DNA of 64,000 bases from positions 30,949-94,948 of the forward strand of contig DUCO01000049.1 in assembly GCA_012959765.1 (NCBI GenBank), read 5' to 3'. Made by a program: the position numbers and the translations under genes. Below are positions 9,776 through 17,032 of the stretch, in pieces. This DNA is from Dehalococcoidia bacterium. Its GTDB lineage: Bacteria > Chloroflexota > Dehalococcoidia > Lucifugimonadales > Lucifugimonadaceae. Under the pieces are notes generated by a model. The model worked only from the letters and a program-made list of their open reading frames with translations. It was not told the DNA's origin and made no database searches. Within the stretch, counting starts at the first letter, position 1, and each line of letters opens with the position of its first letter.

Positions 9776-10261
9776 ATGCACAATTTTAGATTCTTATTAC
9801 TTCTCGTCGTTCTAGCTGCGTTATCAATCGCAGGTGTCGCCTGTGGATCGTCGAATGTTTCGAACGATGAAGAGACCGGTGACGGCGTGCAAATTACACT
9901 TCCAGACGGCGTTTTTACCGCCGATGATGTGGCTGCTGTGGGATGGAAAAAATCGAAAGAACTTTCGGCTGAAACGTTGCCCGGTGCAACTAGTGCTTGG
10001 TATGGGTTCTATCAACAGAGAGACGTCGAAGTACGAGTGTACGAATCGCAGAGTGAAGCGATTAGCTTAGGTCAGGAACTAGCGGATACAGCGACTGGAC
10101 GACGCAAGCCGAGTTCGATGATTGATTCAGGTGCCATCACTAATGCACAAACCAACACACGGACTAGTTATTTGACGTATGCGATTGTCGGTAATTTGAT
10201 TATGTTGTGCGAGATAAAAATCGAAGACTGCCAGAGCCTGCTCGACGGTATCGGGCAATAG
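9776..10261 (+). CDS. Small lipoprotein, paralogue of 15537-16100
   Basis: 161-residue exported lipoprotein of unknown function. The N-terminus has one hydrophobic stretch and the lipobox AGVAC, with Cys23 as the lipidation site, so the mature protein should be membrane-anchored on the outside. The mature part shares FTADDVAAVGWKKSK, a YGF...DVEVRVYESQSEA block and a NLIMLCEIKIEDC tail with the lipoprotein at 15537-16100. Two cysteines in the shared tail could form a disulfide. It sits 49 bases after the broken integrase. No known family is recognised. Confidence 0.8.
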   Translation: MHNFRFLLLLVVLAALSIAGVACGSSNVSNDEETGDGVQITLPDGVFTADDVAAVGWKKSKELSAETLPGATSAWYGFYQQRDVEVRVYESQSEAISLGQELADTATGRRKPSSMIDSGAITNAQTNTRTSYLTYAIVGNLIMLCEIKIEDCQSLLDGIGQ

Positions 10262-10659
10262 AATTCCGGCTGTGCTTATAAGCTGATCGTTTCGGTGAAG
10301 AAATCGAATCCTCTTGCCAATATTCCGACTCGGTTCGCCGGGGCGTTTATATATCACCACTAGAGTGACCCGAGTGGCACGTTATACCCAAAGTATTAAT
10401 TCCTACTTACTTTGAAAAAGTTATGGAAGTGGTGTCACTAACATAACTGACGGGTTCCCACTTCGATCCGTGCTTATTAATTCTTCGAAATAGCGATCAA
10501 ATATGTTTCATTTGTAACAGCTTCCAGATTGAACTCGCCATACTCAAACGTGACGCCAGTAATGAGTACAGAATCCTGTCCGATCGAGCAACTCAATTCT
10601 GCTTTACGCCGTCCAAGTGCGAAGAGTGACGTATCAGATCGCGGACATGAACCTAAGAG
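10262..10659. other. About 400 bp with no recognisable gene
   Basis: AT-richer spacer between the lipoprotein gene and a gene fragment. I see no open frame with protein-like composition on either strand, no tRNA-like fold and no clear terminator. Confidence 0.5.
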
Positions 10660-10866
10660 TTAATTTACTGTTACGAAGAAGAAGAAGCCATCTCTCGAAT
10701 TGCCTGCTGGATCTTGAATTGTTCCCTGTATCTGTAATAACCATGTTCCGGATACGCCAAGGCTACTGAAATTCATTCCGATGAGCCCTGTGCTCGCTTG
10801 TGACGTATCGATCGATGTCGGGATGTATGTAATGTCTCCGATCAGGTGGAAATCATTCGTCGACAA
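10660..10866 (-). pseudogene. C-terminal fragment of a probable secreted beta-sandwich protein
   Basis: About 68 codons with protein-like composition ending in GFFFFVTVN. The core VSGTWLLQIQGTIQDPAGNS resembles the last strands of secreted beta-sandwich or propeptide domains. The upstream part is cut off exactly where the palindromic element at 10869-10935 begins; that element brings a stop in this frame. I infer a gene truncated by the element. The identification is weak because so little remains. Confidence 0.35.
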
Positions 10867-10868
10867 TG

Positions 10869-10935
10869 TGACCTGACCCCCTCAAACGTATCCAGTTGAA
10901 AGATCAGGTACTGGATGTATTGAAGGGGTCAGGTC
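10869..10935. repeat. Palindromic MITE-like element, copy 1
   Basis: A 67 bp element starting TGACCTGACCCCCTCAAACG and ending GGGGTCAGGTCA. The two halves are inverted repeats broken by a short centre (TTGAAAGATCAGGT), so the strand can fold into one long hairpin. A second copy at 14739-14807 matches through most of its length. The TG...CA ends and size suggest a non-autonomous element moved by a transposase supplied elsewhere; the parent family is not identified. Confidence 0.75.
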
Positions 10936-10983
10936 AAATGATCTCTACCGTCAACAGCTGCTGACTGTTAAGTATCGCCCTCT

Positions 10984-11005
10984 AAGCGCTGAGCTCCCAC
11001 TATCG
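10984..11005. repeat. 22 bp short repeat, also at 13954-13975
   Basis: The stretch begins AAGCGCTGAGCTCCCACTAT here and AAGCGCTAAGCTCCCACTAT at 13954, 21 of 22 bases identical and in the same orientation. The two copies bracket the DapA-like/ThDP-enzyme pair, and the second lies just before the IS6-like element. It could be a boundary repeat of a former mobile unit or part of a longer diverged end. Confidence 0.6.
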
Positions 11006-11138
11006 CAATCGCAAGCGGAAACGCACGAATCAGCAGCTGTAAAATTCGAAAGTCTTCGACGTTGAGCACCTGCGTCATGTTTACCGGTTATTGACATAGC
11101 GAACCCACCCGGCGCTATTGGCCTGGTTCCTGTTTCAT

Positions 11139-12068
11139 TCAGGCTTTGGGAACTTTGACAGATTCTAGAAGCTCTCGTAGCTCATCGCGAAGATGTTCCG
11201 GCGGTCTGACGGATGGTGGGCGTGGAGAACCGACTGGCAAGCCTACAGCTTCCATGGCCGCTTTAATGAACGGTCCTTCACCACCTGTAACCTCTATAAC
11301 CTTGTTGCGCCACAAATTCCACTTCCACTTGAACGAAGCAAGCTTAGCTTTAGCCGCAGCGTAGTCACCTTGCTCAAGCAATTGCCATATCTCTAGTGGG
11401 TACTCAGGCCAAAATCCGCTCAGATGGGTGATAAATCCTCGAGCCCCCAGAAGGTGACTCGATGTTTGCTCGCCGGAGTTGTCGATCATTACCAGCGTGT
11501 CTGAAAGCGCCAGCAACACCTGTCGGTAGTGCTCAGGGTTGGATGAAGACCACTTCAGTGAGCGTACAGACTCCATATCCGACAGACGCTTGAGAAGGTC
11601 AAGGCTCATGGTGAGACCTTCCCACCACGTGTGGTAGATCATTAACGAGACGTCGGATTCCTTCGCGACCATCTCGAACAAGCGAAGGACGTCCCCCTCA
11701 GTTGGGGTGTAGTAGTAAGTCGGGCCCAGTTGTGCACCGTCGAGGCCCACGTCAGAAGCGTGGCGTGCCAGTTCGACGATAACCCGCGCATCAGTGTGCT
11801 GGATGCTTGATAACACTGGGACTTCACCCCGAGCCGCTTCGAGCGCCGTGGTCATGACGAGCTTCCGCTCTTCTACGTTGAGTGTCGGATGTTCTCCTCC
11901 AGCTCCTCCTACCAACAAGGATCCTTGACCCGTGCGAACTCCGCGGTCGATCATGAACCGTATATTGTTGTGCAGAGCCTCGAGATCGAGGGAATAATTC
12001 TCGGCAAAGGGTGTGGCCACGGCCACCATCGGTCCGCAAAGCCAGTTTCGTATTTGATCTGATTCCAC
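11139..12068 (-). CDS. DapA-family (dihydrodipicolinate synthase-like) aldolase/lyase
   Basis: A 309-residue TIM-barrel enzyme of the DHDPS/N-acetylneuraminate lyase family, which works through a Schiff base. The family signs are GGAGGEHPTLNVEER (the GTTGE...LS..E region), the catalytic tyrosine in LMIYHTWW and the Schiff-base lysine in RSLKWSSSN. The glycine-threonine motif is altered to GGAGG and the protein is not beside lysine genes, so a catabolic aldolase, hydrolase or dehydratase role on a 2-keto acid is more likely than lysine synthesis. It lies downstream of, and on the same strand as, a ThDP-dependent enzyme, with a 15 bp palindrome in the spacer. Confidence 0.88.
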   Translation of the reverse strand: MESDQIRNWLCGPMVAVATPFAENYSLDLEALHNNIRFMIDRGVRTGQGSLLVGGAGGEHPTLNVEERKLVMTTALEAARGEVPVLSSIQHTDARVIVELARHASDVGLDGAQLGPTYYYTPTEGDVLRLFEMVAKESDVSLMIYHTWWEGLTMSLDLLKRLSDMESVRSLKWSSSNPEHYRQVLLALSDTLVMIDNSGEQTSSHLLGARGFITHLSGFWPEYPLEIWQLLEQGDYAAAKAKLASFKWKWNLWRNKVIEVTGGEGPFIKAAMEAVGLPVGSPRPPSVRPPEHLRDELRELLESVKVPKA

Positions 12069-12103
12069 AAACTTTCTCCTAATGATTGTTGATGCTCATC
12101 GAT

Positions 12104-12118
12104 AGGGTTCTGACAGAA
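12104..12118. promoter_or_regulatory. Perfect palindrome upstream of the DapA-like gene
   Basis: GGTTCTGACAGAACC is a perfect inverted repeat centred on one base, lying 36 bases before the DapA-like start. The same core (GGTTCTGTCAGAAC) occurs at 13978-13991, upstream of the ThDP-enzyme gene and at the expected left end of the IS6-like element. It may be an operator shared by the two genes, or an IS terminal repeat. Confidence 0.5.
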
Positions 12119-12159
12119 CCAATCTCCACAAACGACACACTCCCAACCAGACGGCTGGC

Positions 12160-13812
12160 CTAAACCGCTCCGTCGATCACCGTATCGATCACCAGTGGCT
12201 TTTCCATTTCACATCCCCGTCGAATCTGTGCAGTCAGATCCTCTGGTGATTCGACCCGTACACCTTCTACTCCATAAGCCTCGGCTTGGGCTTTGAAGTC
12301 CAGAGGAGTGTCGAAATCAGCCTTGACGTACTCGTCCGGATTTGGAAGTCCCTGGAGTCGGTGATATACGTTCGAGTTCAGTTTGAGAATCCGGTACGAT
12401 CGGTTGTTGCAGATCACAAATACCGCGGGAATGTTGGAATTCGCGGCGGTCCACAAAGCCTGAACCGTCATGATCGCAGTACCGTCCCCCATTACTCCTA
12501 CCACCGGCCTGTCGGGCATTCCAAGTTGGACGCCCATGGTCGCTCCCATCCCCCACCCGATGGCGCCGCCGCGTATCGAGTAGTAACTACCTCGTTCTGT
12601 AGGACTGAGCGCCTCCAAAATCAATCCACTTGTGCTAATTCCGTCGTTGAAGACAGTCGCGTCAAAAGGCAGTGCATCGGCCAGCGTGCTCGCCATTGTG
12701 GCCGGGTTCATTGGGGCACCATTCCTTTGAGCTGCTGCAGCTCGGACGAATGCCTCTTTGCGAGCAGTTGAAGCTGCTTTGGCTTCTCTGGCCCGCAGTG
12801 AGGCTTCTTCAGCCCTTGTGCCGGTAAATACCTCCGAGACGGCATCGGCCAACTGGCTTACCACCGCCGGCGGAGCCGCGAGTATCCCGATGTCGGTCGG
12901 TTCTGACTTTCCGATCGACCCGGGGTCTGAATCTATATGAACCAGACTGGTCCCGGGATTGATCACGCTTCCGGGCTGGTAGAAAAAATCGTCGAATACG
13001 GTGCAACCAATTGCGAGAATCACATCTGCGGATCTGATCGCTTCGAGTGCTTTTGGATCCCGTACCGAGAGGTTGCCCTGCCACAGCGGGTTCGATGCTG
13101 GAAAGTTAACCTCAGCGGAGCCGTGGCCATACACTGGGATACCGGCGGTCTCGGCCAGCCTGACCGCGTCGGCATTCGCACCGGCAAGGCGATCGCCGAC
13201 TATCATCATCGGTCGGACCGCTTTTGCGAGAAGGTCAACGACATCGTCTATTGCTTTCGGATCGGCCGAGGAGTTCGCTGACATCTTGGTCGATGGAGTG
13301 ATCTCAACGTTGGCGACATCGTCGAAAGCGTTGGCGCTCATTCCAACGAATACGGGCCCGGTCGGCGAAGTTCGCGCTTCTTGGAATGCGCGCCTGACGA
13401 CAGAAGGGACTTGTCCCGGATGAGTGATCTCCGCGCTCCACTTCGAGAATGGCTTTGCCATCTCGGCGAGGTCTGACCTTCCCGGCCCCAGTTTTCGGAT
13501 GTCCTTGTTCCCGGCCGTGATTACCATCGGCGTTCCCGAGCGTAACTGGTCGATCATCATTGAGAATGCGTTGGCGAGGCCGTTGTCGATATGCAGGGAC
13601 ACCAGCGGCACAGTGCCAGTGCTCCTGCCATAACCTTCAGCCATGCCGACGGCGACTCCTTCTTGCAGTACGAGCAGGTATTCGAGATCCGGGTACTCGG
13701 GGAGGATCGTCATCATCGGGGTTTCGCTGGTGCCGGGATTCCCAAAAATATATTTCACGCCTTCCGCTTGAAACATTTGAAGTAAGGCGTGTTTTCCAGC
13801 GAGCTCGGGCAT
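12160..13812 (-). CDS. ThDP-dependent enzyme, benzoylformate decarboxylase/acetolactate synthase-like
   Basis: A 550-residue thiamine-diphosphate enzyme with the standard three domains. The N-terminal Pyr domain has FGNPGTSE and the conserved cofactor-activating glutamate in VLQEGVAVGMAEGYGR. A central NAD-like domain spans about 195-330. The C-terminal PP domain has the metal/ThDP motif GDGTAIMT, closed by CNNRSY. A histidine in SLHIDNG falls where benzoylformate decarboxylase has its catalytic His70, so decarboxylation of an aromatic or branched 2-keto acid is a fair guess. The DapA-like gene follows on the same strand, suggesting a small catabolic module. Confidence 0.88.
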   Translation of the reverse strand: MPELAGKHALLQMFQAEGVKYIFGNPGTSETPMMTILPEYPDLEYLLVLQEGVAVGMAEGYGRSTGTVPLVSLHIDNGLANAFSMMIDQLRSGTPMVITAGNKDIRKLGPGRSDLAEMAKPFSKWSAEITHPGQVPSVVRRAFQEARTSPTGPVFVGMSANAFDDVANVEITPSTKMSANSSADPKAIDDVVDLLAKAVRPMMIVGDRLAGANADAVRLAETAGIPVYGHGSAEVNFPASNPLWQGNLSVRDPKALEAIRSADVILAIGCTVFDDFFYQPGSVINPGTSLVHIDSDPGSIGKSEPTDIGILAAPPAVVSQLADAVSEVFTGTRAEEASLRAREAKAASTARKEAFVRAAAAQRNGAPMNPATMASTLADALPFDATVFNDGISTSGLILEALSPTERGSYYSIRGGAIGWGMGATMGVQLGMPDRPVVGVMGDGTAIMTVQALWTAANSNIPAVFVICNNRSYRILKLNSNVYHRLQGLPNPDEYVKADFDTPLDFKAQAEAYGVEGVRVESPEDLTAQIRRGCEMEKPLVIDTVIDGAV

Positions 13813-14043
13813 CCATATATCCGTTCTTTTGCAACTGTTCGACTGAGGTGGCGCAGATCAGTGCGGAGTGTACCCTCTGGTGACTGACCTGCCCGATAGA
13901 CCTGCACAACTTTCTACGTTAGTACGCGGCCTGTTTCGTAACTAGCGTGGCCAAAGCGCTAAGCTCCCACTATCGTGGTTCTGTCAGAACTCAGCGTCGG
14001 GGCAGAATAGCATCATTCCTCACTTGCTGAGGAGATCTTGCTC

Positions 14044-14769
14044 ATGTCCTGCCCACGCTGCTTGTCCACGTCCATTTCGAAGAGAAAACATCGAACCGCA
14101 CTTGGCTATCGAACTTTCTGCTGCCGTGACTGCAGTAGGCGTTTCAACGAGCGTTCAGCCACGCCGTTCAACGATTTACAGTTCCCGACAGATATCGTCT
14201 TACTCGCTGTTCTTTGGCGATTGAGATACAAGCTCGGATTCCGCGACGTCGCCGAACTACTTTCGCAACGAGGTTTCGAAGTCAGCTACGAAACGATACG
14301 AGTGTGGGAGTTCAAGTTTGCACCGCTGGTGAGCGAGAATCTTCGGTCGAAACGTCGTGGAGTCGCTGGTAATCCCTGGTATCTGGACGAGACTTACATC
14401 AAGGTCAGTGGTCGTTGGCGCTATCTCTATAGAGCCGTAGATCGAGAAGGAAACCTACTCGATTCGATGCTAAGTGAAAACACAGACAAGCACGCAGCTC
14501 GGCGGTTTTTGCGGCGGCTAATCGATAGCGCAGGGCGGAAACCGTTACGGATGACGACAGATAAACATCCTACCTACACGAAGGCAATTCGCTGGATCGT
14601 TGGCCGTAAGGTTTTACATCGCCACAATCAGTATCTGAACAATCGTATTGAGCAGAATCATCGAGGAATCAAGCAGCGTTACTATCCAATGCTTGGGTTC
14701 GCCAAGTTTGAATCAGCGAGCCGATTCTGCTCAGCATTTGACCTGACCCTCTCAAACGTGTCCAGCTGA
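14044..14769 (+). CDS. IS6-family DDE transposase, C-terminus replaced
   Basis: A DDE transposase of the IS6 family, 241 residues. The N-terminus has a zinc-ribbon-like CPRC...CCRDC pair. The catalytic core shows WYLDETYIKV (first Asp), MTTDKHPTY (second Asp) and RIEQNHRGIKQRYYPMLGF (Glu region), all typical. A GAGGAG ribosome-binding site precedes the ATG at 14044. The last eight residues (LTLSNVSS) are read from the palindromic element that begins at 14739, so roughly the final 30 residues of a normal member are missing. The DDE residues are intact, but function is doubtful. Confidence 0.9.
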   Translation: MSCPRCLSTSISKRKHRTALGYRTFCCRDCSRRFNERSATPFNDLQFPTDIVLLAVLWRLRYKLGFRDVAELLSQRGFEVSYETIRVWEFKFAPLVSENLRSKRRGVAGNPWYLDETYIKVSGRWRYLYRAVDREGNLLDSMLSENTDKHAARRFLRRLIDSAGRKPLRMTTDKHPTYTKAIRWIVGRKVLHRHNQYLNNRIEQNHRGIKQRYYPMLGFAKFESASRFCSAFDLTLSNVSS

Positions 14770-14807
14770 AAGATCAGATACTGGATACGTTTGAGGGGGC
14801 TAGGTCA
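14739..14807. repeat. Palindromic MITE-like element, copy 2
   Basis: A 69 bp element related to 10869-10935, starting TGACCTGACCCTCTCAAACG and ending GGCTAGGTCA, with the same inverted-repeat structure. It interrupts the transposase frame after the codons for SAFD and supplies the stop. What follows does not resume the transposase sequence, so insertion was accompanied by loss of the IS right end. Confidence 0.75.
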
Positions 14808-14997
14808 GTTACCACGTGAATAATGATTACGTTTCTGGACAGCAGTACATTTTTTTACGCTCAAGACTTAGTTCCTAGTGCCTCGCTCTCGAACTAAATA
14901 CCTTCAATTGATTACATATTTCCAACACTTTTTTCGACAGTACACTAGTGATTCAGTGATGTTCTGTGGTCACTAGTGAACTAGATTCTAGTTCAGA

Positions 14998-15042
14998 GCA
15001 TGGGTTGCTCAATGGCAGAGCGTTTTCTTCCCAAGTAGACGG
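14998..15042 (+). pseudogene. Degenerate 5' half of a tRNA-Gly(CCC)-like gene
   Basis: A perfect tRNA D-arm GCTCAATGGCAGAGC (15007-15021), one spacer base and then an anticodon arm with loop TTCCCAA (15028-15034, anticodon CCC) follow tRNA-Gly layout exactly. The anticodon stem is imperfect and no T-arm or matching 3' acceptor follows, so it cannot be a working tRNA. It may be a relic of an integration site or a chance match. Confidence 0.35.
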
Positions 15043-15104
15043 TAAAGAGTCTGTAAGCGGTAGCCTTTGTGACCTGATCGTCCATACCATGAGGTAGGTG
15101 GATG

Positions 15105-15125
15105 TTTTCCACACCTTTTTCCACA
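15105..15125 (+). promoter_or_regulatory. Two DnaA-box-like words
   Basis: TTTTCCACA occurs twice with a 12-base period. Each differs by one base from the DnaA box TTATCCACA. Without dnaA, dnaN or rep genes nearby this is only a hint of an old replicative element. Confidence 0.2.
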
Positions 15126-15196
15126 CTCCACTGGATACCCAGTGATGTTCATTGATCACAGGTGGACTGCGATGCAATTCAGAACATAAGGAAATA

Positions 15197-15273
15197 TGGT
15201 GGGCCTGGAGGGACTTGAACCCCCGACCAATTGATTATGAGTCAACTGCTCTAACCAGCTGAGCTACAGGCCC
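15197..15273 (-). tRNA. tRNA with CAT anticodon (Met, possibly Ile2)
   Basis: Complete cloverleaf: acceptor GGGCCTG (15267-15273) pairs with CAGGCCC (15201-15207), D-arm GCTCAGCTGGTTAGAGC, anticodon stem GTTGA/TCAAT with loop CTCATAA (anticodon CAT), and T-arm GGGGGTTCAAGTCCC. CCA is encoded at 15197-15199. Elongator methionine is the simplest call; a lysidine-modified isoleucine tRNA cannot be excluded because both have CAT. It is not the initiator, since the acceptor starts with a G-C pair. It marks the right edge of the accessory stretch. Confidence 0.93.
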
Positions 15274-15536
15274 ACGAGTGACGCACAGCTGTAAGAGCGT
15301 GCGTTGGAACTTATTGATTCTCTCACGAGATTTGCCGAGAGCAACTCTTTATTCCAAACCACCTGTGGTGAATTTTGTTAAGCGGCTATCGAACCGACTT
15401 GCACCCACATTTTCACAAACTGAAAAGATCAGCCATCGGCTGGGGATTGTGAGAGATGCTGGCAATTGGTAACCTCCCTCAATATCACGCTAGAACGTTC
15501 GAAGAGCAACTATTCAATCCCACGAGGTCTATCCGC

Positions 15537-16100
15537 ATGACGCACGCCGCACGCAATCTCACCCACCTGAAGCACTCCCGGTGGCTGCTACTCGCACTGT
15601 TGACGGGCGCGCTGGCGCTAGCAATGGCGTGCGGATCTGGAGACGACTCGGCTGATGGCGGTAATTCCGGTGCAGCAGCAGAACCAACCGCAGAAGTCGA
15701 CGACGGCCTTTCAGAAGTCTCCCGCGTAATGTTCACAGATAAGACCTTTACAGCCGACGACTTTACTGCTGCCGGATGGAAGCAGTCGAAACAGTACGAC
15801 GACATCAGCACAGTTCCCGAAGCGACCGAAGTCTACTTCGGCTTCTTCGGCGCCAAGGACATTGAGATCAGGGTCTACGCATCACACGATTCGGCGGCAA
15901 ACGCTGGAGCAACCGACGCCGCCGAAGATATCGACCAGAGCTTCCGTGAGGGCGGACAGGTGGGCGCAAGCAACCGTGGCGCTGGGTCGAGAGCAGTTAC
16001 CAAATTCAAGGCGTTCACCGTTTTAGGTAACACCGTGATTTTGTGCGAACTGTCTGTCGACGTATGTGTCGGACTGGCTAACGCTACAGGCGGCCAATAA
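15537..16100 (+). CDS. Small lipoprotein, paralogue of 9776-10261
   Basis: 187-residue lipoprotein of unknown function. A hydrophobic signal ends in ALAMAC with Cys32 as the lipid site, followed by a Ser/Gly/Ala/Glu-rich linker. The mature domain shares FTADDFTAAGWKQSK, YFGFFGAKDIEIRVYAS and NTVILCEL with the gene at 9776. I chose the ATG at 15537 because GAGG lies just before it and the signal peptide starts there; the frame remains open 27 codons further upstream. It lies beside two membrane-protein genes on the other strand. Confidence 0.82.
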   Translation: MTHAARNLTHLKHSRWLLLALLTGALALAMACGSGDDSADGGNSGAAAEPTAEVDDGLSEVSRVMFTDKTFTADDFTAAGWKQSKQYDDISTVPEATEVYFGFFGAKDIEIRVYASHDSAANAGATDAAEDIDQSFREGGQVGASNRGAGSRAVTKFKAFTVLGNTVILCELSVDVCVGLANATGGQ

Positions 16101-16129
16101 GACCCAACATCACGGCAAAGTTCGACCGA

Positions 16130-16939
16130 CTACGGTATCGCCTCGGTTGCTGGTGTGAATTTCAGTATTGACATTGATGGTGGCTGAACGAATCGGTCGA
16201 ACAGGAACTGCTGTGTTCCTATCGGGCCAAACAGCAGCATTACGGCAACGAAAACTGCCAGTATCGAACTGACAATCGTCGTTCTCGTGGCACGCGCAAC
16301 GAAACCCACTCCGCCTGCAATTCGAATTGCGACGAGCGCCAGAATGATCATCGTCGCACCGGCCCAGATACCCCGTTCCATCCCTGTAATCAGATACGAA
16401 AGCGGGAACAACACCGGAACGTTTCCGAACGCAGTAACTTCATCGCTGCGCGGAATTTGAGCGTCGGCAATCGACATACCGGCTACTTTGAGAACGAACA
16501 GATTCAGTGGTATCAGCACTCCCAGCAGGCCTGTGAAAACTAGCGAATAGGCAGCACCAATGAGGAAGTACATCGAGGCTATAAAATTTCTTCGGTAGTA
16601 GGTTCCAGCCCACACAGCAAACCATGCCGCCGCAAAACCAGCTACGACCGCCGAAGGGGCCAGACGAACGAACGCTCCAAGGTTCTCGTATTCGGCTCGT
16701 TTGCCAGGAATTTCAGCCTGCTCCTGGAGTTCGAGCAACACAGGAATGGCGATTCGGGTTGAGATGTCGAGATAGTAAGCAGCAATTGCGATCGCTGTTC
16801 CAAGCGGCAGCATCACCCAGATCAACCGGCGATTTAGCTTGTTCTCGGCAGCTTTCCGTTCCTGTTCGATTGCGAACTGTTCATCAAGAGATTTTTCGAG
16901 AAGTCGTTCCACAAGAAACTCCGACTGATGGATGGCCAA
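16130..16939 (-). CDS. Integral membrane protein of unknown function, paralogue of 17033-17758
   Basis: 269 residues with a charged N-terminal coiled region (EQERKAAENKLNRR) followed by about six predicted transmembrane segments. The segment PLNLFVLKVAGMS, the GMERGIWAG loop and the LLFGPIG...FLFDRF end are mirrored in the neighbouring gene at 17033-17758 (PANLFLLDVTGLA, GMKHGFWAG, IMFGPLG...LLFDWF), so the two are tandem paralogues on the same strand. It appears to start at TTG (16939), as no suitable ATG lies upstream in frame. No family is recognised; transport or membrane scaffolding are both possible. Confidence 0.75.
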   Translation of the reverse strand: MAIHQSEFLVERLLEKSLDEQFAIEQERKAAENKLNRRLIWVMLPLGTAIAIAAYYLDISTRIAIPVLLELQEQAEIPGKRAEYENLGAFVRLAPSAVVAGFAAAWFAVWAGTYYRRNFIASMYFLIGAAYSLVFTGLLGVLIPLNLFVLKVAGMSIADAQIPRSDEVTAFGNVPVLFPLSYLITGMERGIWAGATMIILALVAIRIAGGVGFVARATRTTIVSSILAVFVAVMLLFGPIGTQQFLFDRFVQPPSMSILKFTPATEAIP

Positions 16940-17032
16940 TGGGCGCGTTCAGATATGAAGTTACAGCACCCTCAATTGAATCGCATACGGGCGACTGAAC
17001 TCAGTAGAACGAAAACCACCCGCAAGGCGGTT

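Larger units (their letters stand above)
13978..14807 (+). mobile_element. IS6-family element with lost right end
   Basis: The probable left terminal repeat starts at 13978 (GGTTCTGTCAGAACTCAG), 66 bases before the transposase ATG, which is the normal spacing for IS6 elements. The transposase runs into the palindromic element at 14739-14807 and no matching right terminal repeat follows. The element therefore looks 3'-truncated and immobile. No target-site duplication could be identified. Confidence 0.7.
14808..15196. other. AT-rich non-coding stretch before tRNA(CAT)
   Basis: No convincing gene. It contains an odd palindrome GAACTAGATTCTAGTTC (14978-14994), an inverted ACTAGTGA/TCACTAGT pair around 14944-14977, a tRNA-like half at 14998-15042, and two TTTTCCACA words (15105-15113 and 15117-15125). 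Replication genes are absent nearby. Confidence 0.5.

Noticed and set aside
14953..15177. 74-codon minus-strand gene near the tRNA
   Set aside because: Composition is not protein-like and it runs antisense through the tRNA-like half and palindromes.
14808..15196. Chromosomal replication origin
   Set aside because: Only two imperfect DnaA-like words and no dnaA, dnaN, parAB or DNA-skew evidence; next to mobile-element remains.
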